A DNA stretch of 64,000 bases from Ptychodera flava (GCF_041260155.1 NC_091932.1:30364338-30428337), one strand, 5' to 3'. Shown: positions 1-34,720, numbered from the stretch's first letter. Translations and numbers: made by a program. The notes: generated by a model not told the origin, from the letters alone.

Positions 1-2150
1 AAGATGAAAATTAAAACCAATGATACTTTTTGTTTGTATTCTCCAACCAAAATAGCTTTCATGCATCTTTTTAAATAACAGCTTGACATCTGTACTACGG
101 CTGTAAGACAGAACAATATGAACTCCTACACGTTCACGTGTGAGGTATTCTTTGACATCGGCTTCGGCCGAAACATGTCAAAATCCTGTCATCTTCTCTT
201 TGCTGGAAGCAGCAGCTGGACATTCAATAGTTCAGCTGTCACACAGGATAGTATGAACTTTTAAGATTCAAAATTGAGACCTTCTTGATATTTAGCTTCG
301 GCCGAAACATATCAAGACCCTGTCACCTTGACTTTGCTGGTAAAATCACTATAAGATACACCTCTATACTTGCCAAGAGAAGATGTCAGTAAGATAGAAA
401 ATATATGTTCATGACTTCAGATCATAGTCTGTTGAAATCAAAGAATGAAAACACGTGGAGAATTACCTTTATTTCCCCGGAATATATTTGTACCCTGGAA
501 CACGAAAAAGGCTTTGTTTGACAGAATGGACATTTTTGAAAATCAATTGACGCCCCTCTGTGCTGTGTGAGAAAAACATGACACCTTTTGCAGTTTTGCA
601 CCCTATCTGGATTTTGCCAGTCGACACCCAGCATAACCTGGTATCAAGCTCCGCCGATGTTACTCTTGTCCTTTTTAAAGGGGATTAAGATATTTCGTTA
701 CCTAATGAGCATGAAAGGGAAAACGACCTCTTTAAAAACAGTAATGAGCCGACAAGTCATAAAAATTAATTAAGATTTTATCGTTTTATAGTTTGACTGC
801 TAATGTCATTCGTCATAAATTTTCTTTTGCAGGATTCTATTAAGGTCTCATTACCCCGTTTTCCTTGTCGTACTTTCGATATCGAGTGATCGCTCTCAGG
901 AAGCGATACTTGTCCTTTATAAGGTTACAAGAGCGGTTGCCATCTCTCGTAGTGTGACATTGCAAATCTTAATGGTTTAGAATTCCACTTTTGTGACCTT
1001 CTCGACTGAACTAAATTTAAACCTGACTAGAAATAACGGTTTTTGTGGTCGAATGGCCCTAATGACATTGTATGGGGTTTGGCTGTTATGAAAATTGCCA
1101 GTAACACTCTCTCTTGTTCGTTTCTCTCATTTGGTGTTTGCTGAGTTAGATTTATTAAAATTCGATTAAACAGAAAGTTGACCTAGAACAAAGTTTTAAG
1201 TTCAGTCAACGGCCAATGTACCAGCAGAGCGGTATTGCCCCCTTCATTTGATGATATTCTGTCTGAAATGAGCAAGAAACCAAATTGGATGAGCGGATTG
1301 GTCAGTTTTGACTGAAAATTCCCAAATATTTAATCGACACAATACAAAAACACACAAATTAATGGTTCGAAGATAATATGTCAGAATATAACATGGGGTG
1401 ACAGCTTGTAGACGCCTTATCTCAAGGCAGTCGATAAGTAGATTTCCCCCTGGTTGCCTTGGAAACCAAAGTAAAGTGTCTTCCCTGTAAAAGGGTGATA
1501 AGTGGTCTGTCAACAAGTACACACTGTATTTGAAATAGAGAGACCTTTGAATTAATGAAGGCTATAAAGTAATTCATTGTTAGGCGTCTACTGATCAATA
1601 ATATTTATTTTCACTGTCTTGTCTTAAGACAGGAAAAATGAGTGTCGTCATTTAATAGTAAAATCCAATGAAAAAAATTATTATCTACTTGTCCGGAGTA
1701 TGTAAGGTGCCTTTGTCACAAGACTATAACAGGCATTTAAATCAACCGAATAAATTTTCTGCAAAGGGGTTAAAATGGCAACGAGAAGGTATATGCTAGG
1801 GTTGCGTCGAACATGTAGCGTAGGCTTCATATCTTACAACATTCTAACGACATCTTAATAATCTCTACTAAAGTACTCTAAGTTTAATTATACAAGATGA
1901 ACGGTGCTTGTGACGTTGATTATAACACTTTTAATGAAATCACAAACTCATGGCAATAAAAGGGGGGCAATGCCAATTTACAGATAAATGCAACATGTAT
2001 TGAAACGTGATTTTTTAAAATTAATATCAGGTTATGTTTACTATAGAAAAGGAACTTATCTAATCTAGTTTGGGTGTAGCAGGATGCTTATCGAGAGGTT
2101 TTGATAATGTTTGAGTAAATGATCGTTTGGATATATGTTGACAATGGATT
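1..2150. other. Upstream flank of a further unit left of the window
   Basis: No gene seen. Bases about 1080-1850 are recognisably similar to the sequence upstream of gene A (about 16560-17660) and gene C (about 62150-63440). Examples are GAAAATTGCCAGTAA near 1090 and 16567, and the stretch running from CACTGTCTTGTCTT near 1611 to the purine-rich GGTTAAAATGGCAACGA near 1768. By analogy this is the upstream half of another transporter unit whose minus-strand gene would lie off the left edge. Two copies of a motif of about 40 bp containing CTTCGGCCGAAACAT occur near 162 and 297. The MITE copies seen at the matching places in units A and C are absent here. Confidence 0.6.
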
Positions 2151-3798
2151 ACCGTACGTTGATATCTATATCACTGAAGTTTATGATGTTGCTTTTAAAC
2201 AATCAGCTAGTTTTGTTGAAGTCGAATCAACTGCAGCCAGGTCTGTCTGTCGGATGATGCATAGAATAGAACGTAGGAGACAATCTTGCATTGGTTGCCC
2301 CTAATACCCATGCTACAGATTTGGTGATTTCGCTAAAATGACACCGTCAATGACGATAACCTTCTTTTTCATAAGCTACATTCATTAGAAAACGGTGGTC
2401 TATGGTACCCCTTTACTTGCTACAGTCTGGACAAATTTCAAGCTGTAGTTCTTCTCCAGAAACCTTAATTATTTTATCCATGTCCGATATGGATACCAAA
2501 GGCACCAATCTCAGTGACTCGTTTATTTGTGTTAAATTGTCATCTACATGAATAATTCGTCGAAATTCACACAACTTTATTTTATTAATTCATATAAAGT
2601 TCAAGAAGAGCATGTTGCTTTTATAATGTTACAGTAAATGAACTTTTTCATGATAATGGATGAAATGGATCAAAGGTGTTGCTCAAGCTTGTTAAGAATA
2701 CCTGTAGCACTTTAAAGACAACGTTACATTAGCTATTTAATTATCATTTTCATGCAAATGTCTAGCATTTGATCCCGCTTAAATACAGGGAATTAAAAAT
2801 AAGCGACATGAAATCCAATCATCACCTCTAATCCCAAACTATCCAAATATACTTAAAACCATGTTTCAAATCAATATCAGAGATGAGCAAGCGTCTACTT
2901 ACCTGTGCAAAGTTCAAACATGAGAAAAACCGGTTTGCAAACTTTTCACCCTCAAATGACAAATGAATTGTACGTAATGCCTTGTAAACATAGACGTATT
3001 AATTCCTTACTCGGATATATACACAAGGCATGATAGTTAGGTCAAAAAAGCAATATTATTCTGCTTTGTGAACATTAATCCAATGAACTGCATTACGTCA
3101 CACTACGCAAATTATGTTTAACCTTGGATTGACAGTTCAAGTCAGTGTTCGGAAATGTGAGATCCTTGTCTTTTGCTGTTGACAATGAAGTTCACGATTA
3201 TGAGGAGAAATCTGTCATTGATTGCATTTCTCTTGCAAGAAGAACTTTCGTGTGAGTTGCCAGATGGGTCACTGCAAACGTTTGTGATATCCTCAAGACC
3301 AACGATGTACAACGATACCCTTCGAAACATGCTTAGCGATGGTGGTAAGTGAAATATATTCCTTTCCACCTGAAATTTCTCATTTTTATACATTTACTTA
3401 TCATGTAGTATGTGTTTCTAGTTAATTACCAATAATGAAGATATGGGATTATCAACTTATTTACAAAGAAACATTATAATTCAACATCAATCCGTCTAAA
3501 TTCTGAAACTCGCAACATGGCGTAAATACGGCGTTTTTTGTTTCATTTCTTGGTGTCTTCAAACATTTCCCTATTTAGTACCTTGTAAGGCATTGTTGAA
3601 TCTCACTCAACACGGACCAAATGTTCCCGTTCGTTTAAAATATTTCTTCTTAGTACAGATATGATTCTGTTAAATACACTAGTCCTCACCTTCCATTCTA
3701 TATAACTTAACTCCCATCTTCCAAACAGATATTTACAACGAGTGACCCGTTACTGCACTTGGCACGATGCCGTAACTTAGTTTTCTGTGTTTCCAAGC
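2150..3798. other. 3' flank of gene A (intergenic, unit-start sequence)
   Basis: No gene seen. The sequence matches the flank that precedes gene C: TATATCACTGAAGTTTATGA at about 2168 recurs near 43073, and the stretch around 2575-2800 recurs near 45900-46100, 46720-46930 and 47150-47290. Here it is a single copy, with none of the LINE debris that splits and multiplies it in unit C. It gives the ancestral state for that rearrangement. Confidence 0.55.
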
Positions 3799-15299
<11,501 letters not shown>

Positions 15300-15398
15300 A
15301 GTATTACAATTTCTGTCTTGCTCTGTCGAGTTTGCTGAGGTCACCTTAGACGCACCACAAAAGACGTACACAAGATGGAGTTCTGATCCCTCACCTTA

Positions 15399-15406
15399 TC
15401 ACGTGA
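15399..15406. promoter_or_regulatory. TCACGTGA palindrome upstream of gene A
   Basis: Perfect TCACGTGA about 100 bp upstream of the start codon. This E-box variant is known from MITF/TFE (M-box, CLEAR) and USF sites. Gene B has the same octamer at 31482-31489 in aligned sequence, whereas gene C has a decayed version (TTATGACTTGAC near 61118). Function is inferred only. Confidence 0.45.
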
Positions 15407-15598
15407 CTTTCAAGGCAACATCCTGACCCGGAATGTAATGCGATAAGTTCACTGACGGAGTGAAAAATAGGTACACATGTAACAAGTTGTTGATATCTTT
15501 CCAACAATAACATATTCCGAAACAATAAATTTAAGTACTGTATATCTCTAAAACTACCATACACATACTACTATACTAGACACAACTCTGATTTGAAC

Positions 15599-15720
15599 GG
15601 ACAACGAGCCAGCGATACCAACCTCTTTAGTCGTCGTCGTCATGGTCACTCCTTCCACTTCCATTTTCTTTGCCAATCATAATATCCAAATCTTTGTCTG
15701 ACTCTGTCGAGTTTGCTTAT
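15599..15720 (-). pseudogene. Decayed duplicate of transporter exon 1
   Basis: Read on the minus strand: an ATG, then residues resembling the exon 1 start (IGKENGSGRSDHDDDD), an in-frame stop TAA, then RGWYRWLVV, after which similarity fades. The leader sequence (ACTCGACAGAGTCAGACAAAGA) also resembles the real exon 1 leader. It lies about 300 bp upstream of gene A's own exon 1, and a shorter remnant stands at the matching place in unit C. Exon 1 with its leader was therefore duplicated in tandem before the units multiplied, and the distal copy decayed. Confidence 0.8.
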
Positions 15721-15807
15721 GAGACTTGTACTGTCGCCTTTGGACGTCCAAAAGTCAGCTCCATGACCTAATTACGTGACACCAAGAAGACGTCCCTGAC
15801 CCGAGTG

Positions 15808-15815
15808 TCACGTGA
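15808..15815. promoter_or_regulatory. Second TCACGTGA palindrome upstream of gene A
   Basis: Perfect octamer in CGAGTGTCACGTGATTAAG, about 510 bp upstream of the start codon. It is paired with TCACGTGA at 61411-61418 (gene C) and TCACATGA at 31624-31631 (gene B) in the aligned context CGTCCCTGACCC. Confidence 0.45.
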
Positions 15816-15829
15816 TTAAGTAAAGAGTA

Positions 15830-18800
15830 GGGGTGGCAAACAAATATATTACAGCAGCTAGAAGCGATAAAAATTACTCTACAGGGCTCTAACTCGACTA
15901 TTTAAAGAACGCATATCTGAATTGCGCGGACAACTTGCCACAGATGGATCATTTTGCTTTTGTGGTCTAGTCTGTAAGAAGATTATGGAGGTGCGATAGC
16001 CTTTTGTTTTCCATTGAAATTGTATTGTATTAAGTAAATTTCTGGTTAGACAGTCTGATACCAACATTGGCCTTTTAATACTTATAAAATCACAAATATG
16101 ATACTTTAACTGTTGTTCACAAGACTGGAAATATGAAAGTTTCGACCCGCCGTATACCTCGCCTGGATCAGCAAGAATTTCCTCGTTATTGGCAAACTGT
16201 CGCATTTTCGCCGTCTTCATGAAGCAACTTGATTATCAGGCCTTCATTGCAAATGTTACTTTACTGCGCGAACGGCTACCGTTTTGGAACTTTAGCAAGA
16301 CAAACCAAGTGAATGTCGTAAAAGGGCTATAGTAGCTGTGACTTTTGATGATTGTTTTAACTATTATTGTTTCCCATGGTAACTGCAAGTTCTATATTGT
16401 ACAAAGCATGTCGAATCACTTACTATTTAGTTTTTTTACCACAGCATCTATACGTGTAAAATGTACTGCAGTTGTTTGCTATCGAATTCTAGTCCAGAAA
16501 AGAATGTAAGCAATATCAATTCAGTCACACTTGTACAGTCTCAGTTGACAAGCTGACTAGAAAATTACATGAAAATTGCCAGTAATAGCAGCTCATCTAT
16601 TTTGTGTTTTGCTGATTAAGGTTTTGCAGAGTTGTTTATCATTGTAAGGTTATTAAAACTGATGTAAATTTTATTGTAAAAGTAGATTTACTGTAGTCAA
16701 CGACCGATATAATAGTAAGCAGTTTTTGAATTTTTCACCTTTATTTGATCGACTTTTTCTCAATGATAATTCAGCAAAAACTGACTTAAATCCAAATAGG
16801 CGAGAGGTTAGTCAGATTTTACTGAACAATATCCAAAAATATCAGACAAAATACATGATCGCACAATGTACAAATTCTGCTTAAAGTAGTATGCGCTTCG
16901 AAAGTGAAAGATTTAAACTTTTGCTCAAACTTTCTCCGATGAAACTTTCAGCCCTTCTCTTTCAAAATCAAGAATAAAAGTATGGGGTCATCGTGCAAAG
17001 TTCGGTGGCAGGGAAACAAATTACCGATATTTGGAATTCAAAATGGCCGCCTTTCCCGTGTTAACTCTGTCGAGAAAATTAATAGTTTCGGTTTCGGAAA
17101 AACTAAGACAGTGAACTTTTTTCTTACACAAAGAGCTTTACGATTAGCCCCCAGAAGTGGTAGATCGGAAAACGATTGTAAAAGTTTGAGAGTCCGAATA
17201 TCTGTCCCCGAGGCGCATTCTACCATAATCTGTCTGAATATAACATGTCCGACAGCTGGTCGTAACCTCATCTCAAGTCTGTAGATCGGATTATTTTCTA
17301 CTGGATTATTACTTTCGAACCGAAGCAAAGTGACTTCACTCTGCAAAAAAGGTGATTAGTGTTAAATCAAGAAGTAAAGACTGCATTTGAAATAAAGAGA
17401 TCTTTGAATTAATGAAGACAATACAGTAATTTACTGAAAGGCGTCTTCACTGTCTTGTCTTTAACGTGAAAAATTGGAGTGTGATTAGGTAATAGTGAAA
17501 TTTAATGAACCACAATATTATCTAACAATCCGAAGTATGTAAGCTGCCTTTTTACCAGAGACTATGGCAAGCATTCAAATGAAACTTATAGGGTTATCTG
17601 CAAAGGAGTTATAATGGCGACCATGTGGACAGATTAGGGTTTACGTCGGGCAATTTGAATTTATAGGAACTTCATGGGTATACATAGTGTTATCTTCGCG
17701 AAAGACTCTGGGGTAGCAATCGCAAAAGAACTGTCACTTTTGCGAAAAAAGAAATCGTTCCATGAACACGATTCAACTAGACCCATTCCTTTCTTTTCGA
17801 TAAAACTGTTCTTGTGATTGAATAGGCATCCTTATGTGTAAGTGGAAAGAAAGAAAACTCTTTATGTTTGTTACCGTCATTTTAATTTGTTTCAATACGA
17901 AGTAGAATGGGAATTTTTAACAAGTAACGGCATCCTTTCGACAAGAGGTGCCAGAGAATAGTATCCAAAATTTTACAGTAAGAAAATATGTGAATTAAAT
18001 CAAATATCTGCCAAATATTAATATGCAAAATGAGTTACGCTTGGATTTTCCGCTTGCGCTGATTTCATGCTTGGTAGAAGAATTAGCACATGCGTTAATT
18101 ACTTACTGTAAAGGTTGCGTATTTGATACACACAGACGCATGCTAAATGTACATAGGTAAAAGAACGAGCACGTGTGTTATATGTCACTTTTAGGGTTAA
18201 ATCATTACAGACATAATGTCCTCGGATGTCCGAAAGGTACTGTAATAAACCTCGGTTACTGTGGTGATACCGAAGAAGATGTGAGACATCTACACTTATG
18301 CCGCCTAATGGAGAGTTAATTAATGCCATGTTGCATAACTATGAATTAGAATCGGGTGAAAAAGTATAAACCAGGGTCCTGCCGAATATTCCAGTGGATT
18401 GTAAGTGAAGTAGCAGGCTAGACACTTCAAATAAACTTCATTAGAAAATGTAGGGACATTATACCGTCATTACAGACGTCAATATTTTCCTCAATAATTA
18501 AAATCCATTAGAAGAACTTTTTTGGAATTATTGGCAGAGTTTCAACTGCTATTGCATAAACGTTTTTCTATAAAAAAATAGAGAAATTAAATGGTCGTCA
18601 CATCCTTAGTCCTATAAGTAAAATGTATATTTTTGAGGTATGAAACACTGTAAAAAGTTCACACCAAATTATATTTCACATGCATTCTCCATGAACATAA
18701 TACCAAGAGTTGACTCATACAAAGATATTGCACTGTAAGACAAACCCGGATACGCATCAACTGTGCGGTACGTACCCCATATTATTTATTACAAATTCTC

Positions 18801-19223
18801 ACGAGATACCGCGATGCGATGAACGGACAACACCATTGTGGACTTTTCGGCGGGCACAGAAATAGCACTTATGATCAGAATTAAAATGACCGTAGCCAAC
18901 ACGTGACTTTGGAAATATGCTAGTTTTCACATTTTCATATATAATTCAATTTTTAATACACTTTTTACTACTACTAAGACTGTGATTTATTACGTTTGTA
19001 ATGGGCAATTATCGTTCCACAACGTTTTATGTTTGCTATCACTTGCAAAAATTTTGAATAGGTTCTACTTACAAAATAAATTTACTGGGTCTATTACGGG
19101 TAGCACAACAGTGAACTCCTATTCCATTGACATTTTCCACCCGCCAGTTAGGCTTATTGTTAGGGACAGGGTCAAGGTAAGTGCCCAGTAGGTTCATGTC
19201 TGGGCTTGCTGTCCTAGGAATCC
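15830..19223. other. Upstream flank of unit A
   Basis: No gene seen. It is similar along its length to 34740-37466 plus 42383-42910 (unit B) and 61500-64000 (unit C). Landmarks are TTTCGACCCGCCGTATACC near 16139, GAATGTCGTAAAAGGGCTAT near 16311 and GGTTTACGTCGGGC near 17638. The site where unit B carries the 4.9-kb foldback element is unoccupied here (GACTCATACAAAGATATTGC near 18712). One MITE (16885-17224) is annotated separately. Confidence 0.55.
16885..17224 (-). mobile_element. MITE family 1, unit A upstream copy
   Basis: TTAA|AGTAGTATGCGCTTCGAAAG at one end and CCCGAGGCGCATTCTACC at the other, with the full core between (AATGGCCGCC, TTAACTCTGTCGAG). About 340 bp, minus orientation relative to 62913. 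The matching place in unit C (near 62690) has no such insertion. Confidence 0.8.
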
Positions 19224-19229
19224 ATTTAG

Positions 19230-20529
19230 AAAGTAGTGATGCTTGTACTCTTAGACCTTTCGGCAGCATTCGATACAATAGACCATGATATTCTCCTATC
19301 TCGATTATCAAATTCCATTGGTATTGATGGCACTGCATTATCCTGGTTTCGATCGTACCTGTCTGACCGAAAACAAATAGTCCAGATAAACCAATCTTTC
19401 TCTACAGCACAGTCATTGCATTACGGTGTTCCCCAAGGCTCTGTTCTCGGACCTCTCTTGTTTACAGTCTACACTTCTCCTCTTGGCGATCTCATCAGGC
19501 GACGCCATGTACACTTTCATCTGTACGCCGATGACACACAACTCTATTTATGTTTCAAAATAACCAGCATCGATTCAAGCATCAACATAATGGAAAATGC
19601 CATAGAAGACATTCGTCACTGGATGACCACAAATTTATTGAAACTGAACTCCGATAAGACGGAAGTACTGCTCTTCGGTTCTCGTCAGAATCTCTCAAAA
19701 CTGGACCATGAATCAAAGTCATTAGAAATAGACAACTGTACCATCATACCAACTGCTTCTGCAAGAAATCTAGGGGCTAAATTTGATAACTCAATGAGTA
19801 TGGATGGCCATGTCAATGCTGTGTGCAAATCTGCATTTTTTCATATCAGGAACATCAGTTACATTCGCAAGTATCTGACAATGGACATAACTAAACACCT
19901 AGTCCACGCTTTTGTTACATCGAGACTAGATCATTGTAATAGTCTCCTCTATGGAATCTCTCAAAACAGGATGAATAAGCTACAACTTGTTCAGAATGCC
20001 GCTGCCCGCCTCATCACCAAAACCAGGAATTTAATCATATCACTCCTGTCCTTCGCGAGCTCCACTGGTTGCCGGTCACAAGCGCGTTGAGTTCAAGATT
20101 TTGTTGCATACATTTCGCATAATTCACAATAGTGCACCACCTTACATGTGTGATCTCTTTCCAAATACCGACCGGTCGCTCTGAGAATAGTTGCATGTTG
20201 AAGTTACCGAGAGTTTCAACCACTTCATTTGGTAACCGCGCATTTAGCTACGCTGTACCGAAATTATGGAATGACCTGCCGATTGCCATCAAACAGTGCA
20301 CTTCCCTGGATAATTTTAAAACGATTGCTTAAGACCCATCTTTTTAAACACGTCTATGGATTTTAATCTAGCCAATGTTGTACGCTTTTTATTGTTTTGT
20401 CCACGTTTTATTTTGCTGTTCGTGTTTCTTTTTTTTTATATCGGAGTTAAAAAAAAATTTGTGAGTTTTTTACTTATGTCAGAGCGCCTTTGGGCATTTC
20501 ATTAGTGGATATATGGCGCTGTAAAATGC

Positions 20530-20577
<48 letters not shown>

Positions 20578-20582
20578 TAATA
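19230..20582 (+). mobile_element. 5'-truncated CR1/L2-like LINE with (TAA)n tail
   Basis: An open frame from 19236 encodes reverse transcriptase motifs: DLSAAFDTIDHDILLSRL (motif A), YGVPQGSVLGPLLF (motif B), YADDTQLYL (motif C, with the catalytic Asp pair) and LNSDKTEVLLFG (motif D), followed by the thumb. The frame shifts near 20030-20080, after which HWLPVT, then RVEFKILLHTFRIIHNSAPP, then FGNRAFSYAVPKLWNDLP continue in other frames. The end is GATATATGGCGCTGTAAAAT and a (TAA)n tract (20532-20582). ATTTAG stands on both sides (19224-19229, 20583-20588). Unit B's far flank carries the unoccupied site (AAGCCATTAGCAAACCC near 42907). The endonuclease and 5' part are missing, so it is a dead-on-arrival copy. 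Confidence 0.9.
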
Positions 20583-20588
20583 ATTTAG

Positions 20589-21336
20589 CGAATCCCATCA
20601 CTCGCATGGTGTGAGCACGGTTACCCGGTGGCTATTTTCCATCTACAAGTATGGTCGAGGGGTATTGGTAACGTTGTGATAAGTGGTCTTGTGGGTACCT
20701 GCCGAGAAGGGTGCGGCCCCAGAACAACCTTACGTTGACATTATATATCACTGAAGTTTACATGAAAAAGACACTTTGTACCTCCATGGTCTGACATCAT
20801 GTACAAGTGTGAACTGTTTTCATCACAGGGTAAACTGGGCACAGTGGTCGTACAAATGCATATAGTAAGTAACAATTAATTCTATTTTACATATTTTCTA
20901 TTTCTTTACTATTACTAATCATGAATACAAATAAAATGCTTAATCTTAAACCCTGACGCGAAACCGAGGGCTTAGCCCAATATTATAGTAATAAAAATAT
21001 GGGATTACAAACTTATTTACAATGCGACATCCTTCATTCAACATCAATCCGTCTAAATTCTGAAACTCGCAATACGGCGTAAATAAGGCGTTCTTTGCTT
21101 CATTTTGTTGGTGTCTTCAAACATTGTCCTTTTTCGTACCTCAACCATGTAAAACCTCGTTGAGTCTCGCTCAACACGGACGAAATGTTCTCGTTCGATT
21201 AAAATATTTCTTCTTAATACACATATGATTCTGTTAGCTACATCTTCCAAACAGATATTTACAACGAGAGACGCGAGATTTTAAGAGTGGACCGTTACTA
21301 CACTTGTCAGTAACTCAGTTTGCTGTGTTTCCAAGC
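20589..21336. other. Junction of units A and B (intergenic)
   Basis: 20589-20735 (CACTCGCATGGTGTGAGCAC to CTTACGTT) is repeated at about 42930-43065, marking the unit boundary. 20785-20985 resembles the right part of the element in gene C intron 2 (52490-52669), ending GAGGGCTTAGCCC. After this comes the 3' flank of gene B, similar to 3400-3798 and 48040-48458. Unit B lacks most of the flank seen before genes A and C. No gene seen. Confidence 0.55.
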
Positions 21337-31367
<10,031 letters not shown>

Positions 31368-31481
31368 CGTATTCAAATTTTTGTGTTGCTCCGTCGAGTT
31401 TGACGAGAAAAACGTCGCTGTAGACCGGTTAGACACACTACCAGAGACGTACACGAAATGGAGTTCTGGTCAGTGACCTCA

Positions 31482-31489
31482 TCACGTGA
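31482..31489. promoter_or_regulatory. TCACGTGA palindrome upstream of gene B
   Basis: Perfect octamer about 115 bp upstream of the start codon, aligned with 15399-15406 of gene A in the context ACCTCATCACGTGACAC. A second, one-base-different site (TCACATGA) lies at 31624-31631. Confidence 0.45.
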
Positions 31490-31719
31490 CACTGAAGGTT
31501 ACCTCCTCACTCCCTCCACCAATATTGTCACGGGACCGTTGACTGTCGCCGTGAACACACGCTTTGGACGTCCATCAGTTGGAGTTCAGCACCAATGACC
31601 AAACAACGTCCCTGACCCTAGTGTCACATGATCAGGTCAATAGAAAGCGTGGCAAAATGAGGCCCGAAACGTTGGGTATCAGTTTCTTCAGCCGGGGTGG
31701 ATTCACAGCGGACACACAC

Positions 31720-32560
31720 TATTTTTAGCTCAGGTGTTCACACGTGGGCTAATGTCACAGCGATGTCTGTCTGTGTGTCTGATCTGATATATATCTTATT
31801 ACTCTTAGAAGCATTCAGGGCAGTGTCAATTTAATTAATAGCTCATTTGCATATTTTATGAAGTTTATAATTGGTCATATAATTGCACCAAATTTGATGA
31901 ATTCTGCTGCAGATACTGATCTGAACGATGTCTAACTGTGGTATAAAGCACTAAGTAGTGTCAAGTTAATTAAGGATTCATTTGCATATTTAATGAACTT
32001 CGTAATTAGGTATAAAAAACTGAAATTACGGCGCCCAAGTCAGTGAAATCTGGTAGAGATATTGATCTGCTAAATATCTAATTGTACTGAGAAGCATTTG
32101 GCAGTGTCAAGTTAACAGATAGCTCATTTGCATATTTTATGAAGTTTTGTAATTAGTCATATAATTCCGAAATAACTGCACCAAATGTGATGAAATCTGC
32201 TGCAGACACTGATCCGACAGATATCTAATTGTGGTGTAAAGCATTTAGTTGTGTGGAGTTGTGTTAAGAGTTCTTTTACATATTTAATGAACATTGTAAT
32301 TAGTAATATTACTCCGAAATTACAGCATTACATTTGATGAAACTTGCTACAGATATTGATCTGATAAATATTTATTTGTACTGATTAGCATAGGGCGTGT
32401 CAAGTTAATTATTAGCTCATTTTCATATTAAATAACGTTTTGTAATTAGTGATTTAACTGAGAGTACTGTGCGAAAGTTGATTAAACCTGCTACATATTA
32501 TGATATAAGAGATATCTTATTGTTCTTATTACACACCTCTTATTACACCTCTTATTACAC
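31720..32560 (-). mobile_element. Second tandem-core element (Pearl-like), unit B upstream
   Basis: Begins with a terminal motif TTTAGCTCAGGTGTTCACAC (hairpin-like with GTGTGAACACCT), then a GTCTGTCTGTGTGTCTG tract, then about five units of about 145 bp marked by CATTTGCATATTTTATGAA near 31842, 31976, 32122, 32270 and 32415. Alternate units are more alike, suggesting a dimeric repeat of about 290 bp. The layout mirrors 7198-8280 in reverse orientation, with a different core sequence. Absent from unit A upstream. Confidence 0.55.
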
Positions 32561-32884
32561 ACCTCACACGTGTCGATTATATTGGTATGAATTTGGTTTA
32601 TTGACAGGAATATTGAAAAACATAATACAATAAACCCTCATCAGAGATAGTTACTCTGGCAGTAGACGGTACACGTCTAATCTTATAAGTGGTCTGTCTT
32701 CCACTCCGCGTCGTGTGCTCAATTGAACTGTTGTCAGAATATACAATGTCTGTCTTTTACCTTGTGTTTTGGTTAGTGATAATCCTGAGATCTGCAAATG
32801 TTGCGTGACATCTCCTTGCTCGTTGTCTTGTCACTTTGAAATGAGACAGGTCAAAGACACAACTTCATAACAGTCAAATTGTAA

Positions 32885-34649
32885 ATTGAAAGTCTGTTTT
32901 GCAAAGCCTACTAATCAATATGAACTCTGGATATACAAAGCATGACAAAAACCAGATCCTTTACCGTTTCTGTATAAGAACTCGGTATGAGAAAGCAATA
33001 TGTAGTAATATTTAACAATAAATTGATGCAGTGACATATTTTAGAAAAAGAAAAATGACAAGATATTTTTCATTCTCATTGATTTAACTATTTTTCTTTC
33101 TGTCACAGGCTTACAAATAAAATATGTGTCTTCATAAGTAGAATGATAGTTAACAAAAGGCAGATTTTTAATAGCTGTGCTTTCACACTTTCAGGGATTA
33201 AACAAAAGATCCTTTCAGACATTTTGCACATCAGATGTGGCGACAGCTGATAAAAATAGCTCTCCAGGGCTTCTCAGGAGAAGTAATTAGAACCAAGCAA
33301 AAAACCAATTTTTCTTTGCTCCTATCCATTGTTTTGGTATAGGTGCGATTGTACTCGTTAATACATGTGATGATTTCCTTTATAATGTTTCTGAACCTGC
33401 CATTGAAGAGGTAACAGGGGAAACCAAATTCATATCCAGTACCTTGGAAACTGTACCAGGACAATTATTAAAGGGTGGTCGAAGAAAACTAAAATAATGC
33501 ATTGTCACTAAAAATAAATTTTTTATACCTAATATATCATGAAAACACAGAACTAAATTTTGTTCTCCTTCAAGGAAGAGTAGCTATAATTCATGACAAT
33601 ACAACTTCTTTATTTTTTATTCTGTAATATCAAATATAGTGTAATGTACTATCTGCTCAAACTTTTCACTCCCATTTTCCTCTGTAGAGGTCCACCATGA
33701 GGATGAAAGGGTTAAAGGTACATTGCAATGTCCAGTGTTAAGCTTGTTGAAATAGCATGCAAAAGGCGGAATTTTCAGTCTAAACCAAAACTTATGTAAT
33801 CGCTCGCAGTTTATTAACCTTAAATGATACTGATTGTCCGACCTATATGTCTACCTTATACCTATGTAAGGGACGTAGCCACACTGAAGTCTGGACATAT
33901 CTGTTAATGTACAGAATAAAAATAGTGGAAAATTGTCAAAAGGTGCATCAAACTGTACATTAAATATGTTAAAGGGATATACTGTGACTTTTGGCAAGTT
34001 TCTCAGTATTCTGCTTCTGTACATCAACTACCCTGCCTGACCCTAATCCGTTTGTAATGCTGAAATTTCGAGTATTTTTTGTCAGCAGAGCTTGTATGTG
34101 TGTAGTGATCATTGTTTATTGTTTACAAATGAATTCTAGTCCGGACTTGAATACAATTTTCAACAATAACAATGTAGATTATACTCAGATATGTTGTGCT
34201 GATATGCTAAATACTTGGCATTAAATTACAGTTCAGGGATTCAATTGAATGCAGAAAGTGTAAGGAAACCACAAAACAAAAGTTCTAAAAAAGGCAAAAG
34301 ATACAGCGTATGGAGCTTTAAGTTTAACCCACATATGAGGAAAAACAGACTTTCTGTGAGTCAACCATGGCTTCATAAACACTTAACAAATTGGCTGGCA
34401 ACAGTCTAATTATCAACTGAAGTTTTTGATTAACTGCTGCTTTCTCTTTGATATTGTTGATTGGCATCAATTTATGTACAACAGTTTCTGACATCTGGTT
34501 CTGCATATAAAGTGTGGAATTCACAGCTCATTCAAAATACTGTATTGAAACTTAAAATTTGAAACTTTTGAAATTCCTACCTTGCAACTGATATGTCAAC
34601 AATTTCATTGAAACCTAAACTGACCGAATATTTAAAATATATACAAAAC

Positions 34650-34720
<71 letters not shown>

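Noticed and set aside
15300-15371. Upstream in-frame ATG for gene A (and at 31454 for gene B)
   Set aside because: Gene C has an in-frame stop between this region and MSDK, and sequence conservation begins at MSDK; kept only as a possible alternative.
18982-19191. Frames upstream of the LINE considered as its 5' coding part
   Set aside because: The same sequence stands at 42640-42890 without any LINE, so it is host flank and the element starts near 19230.
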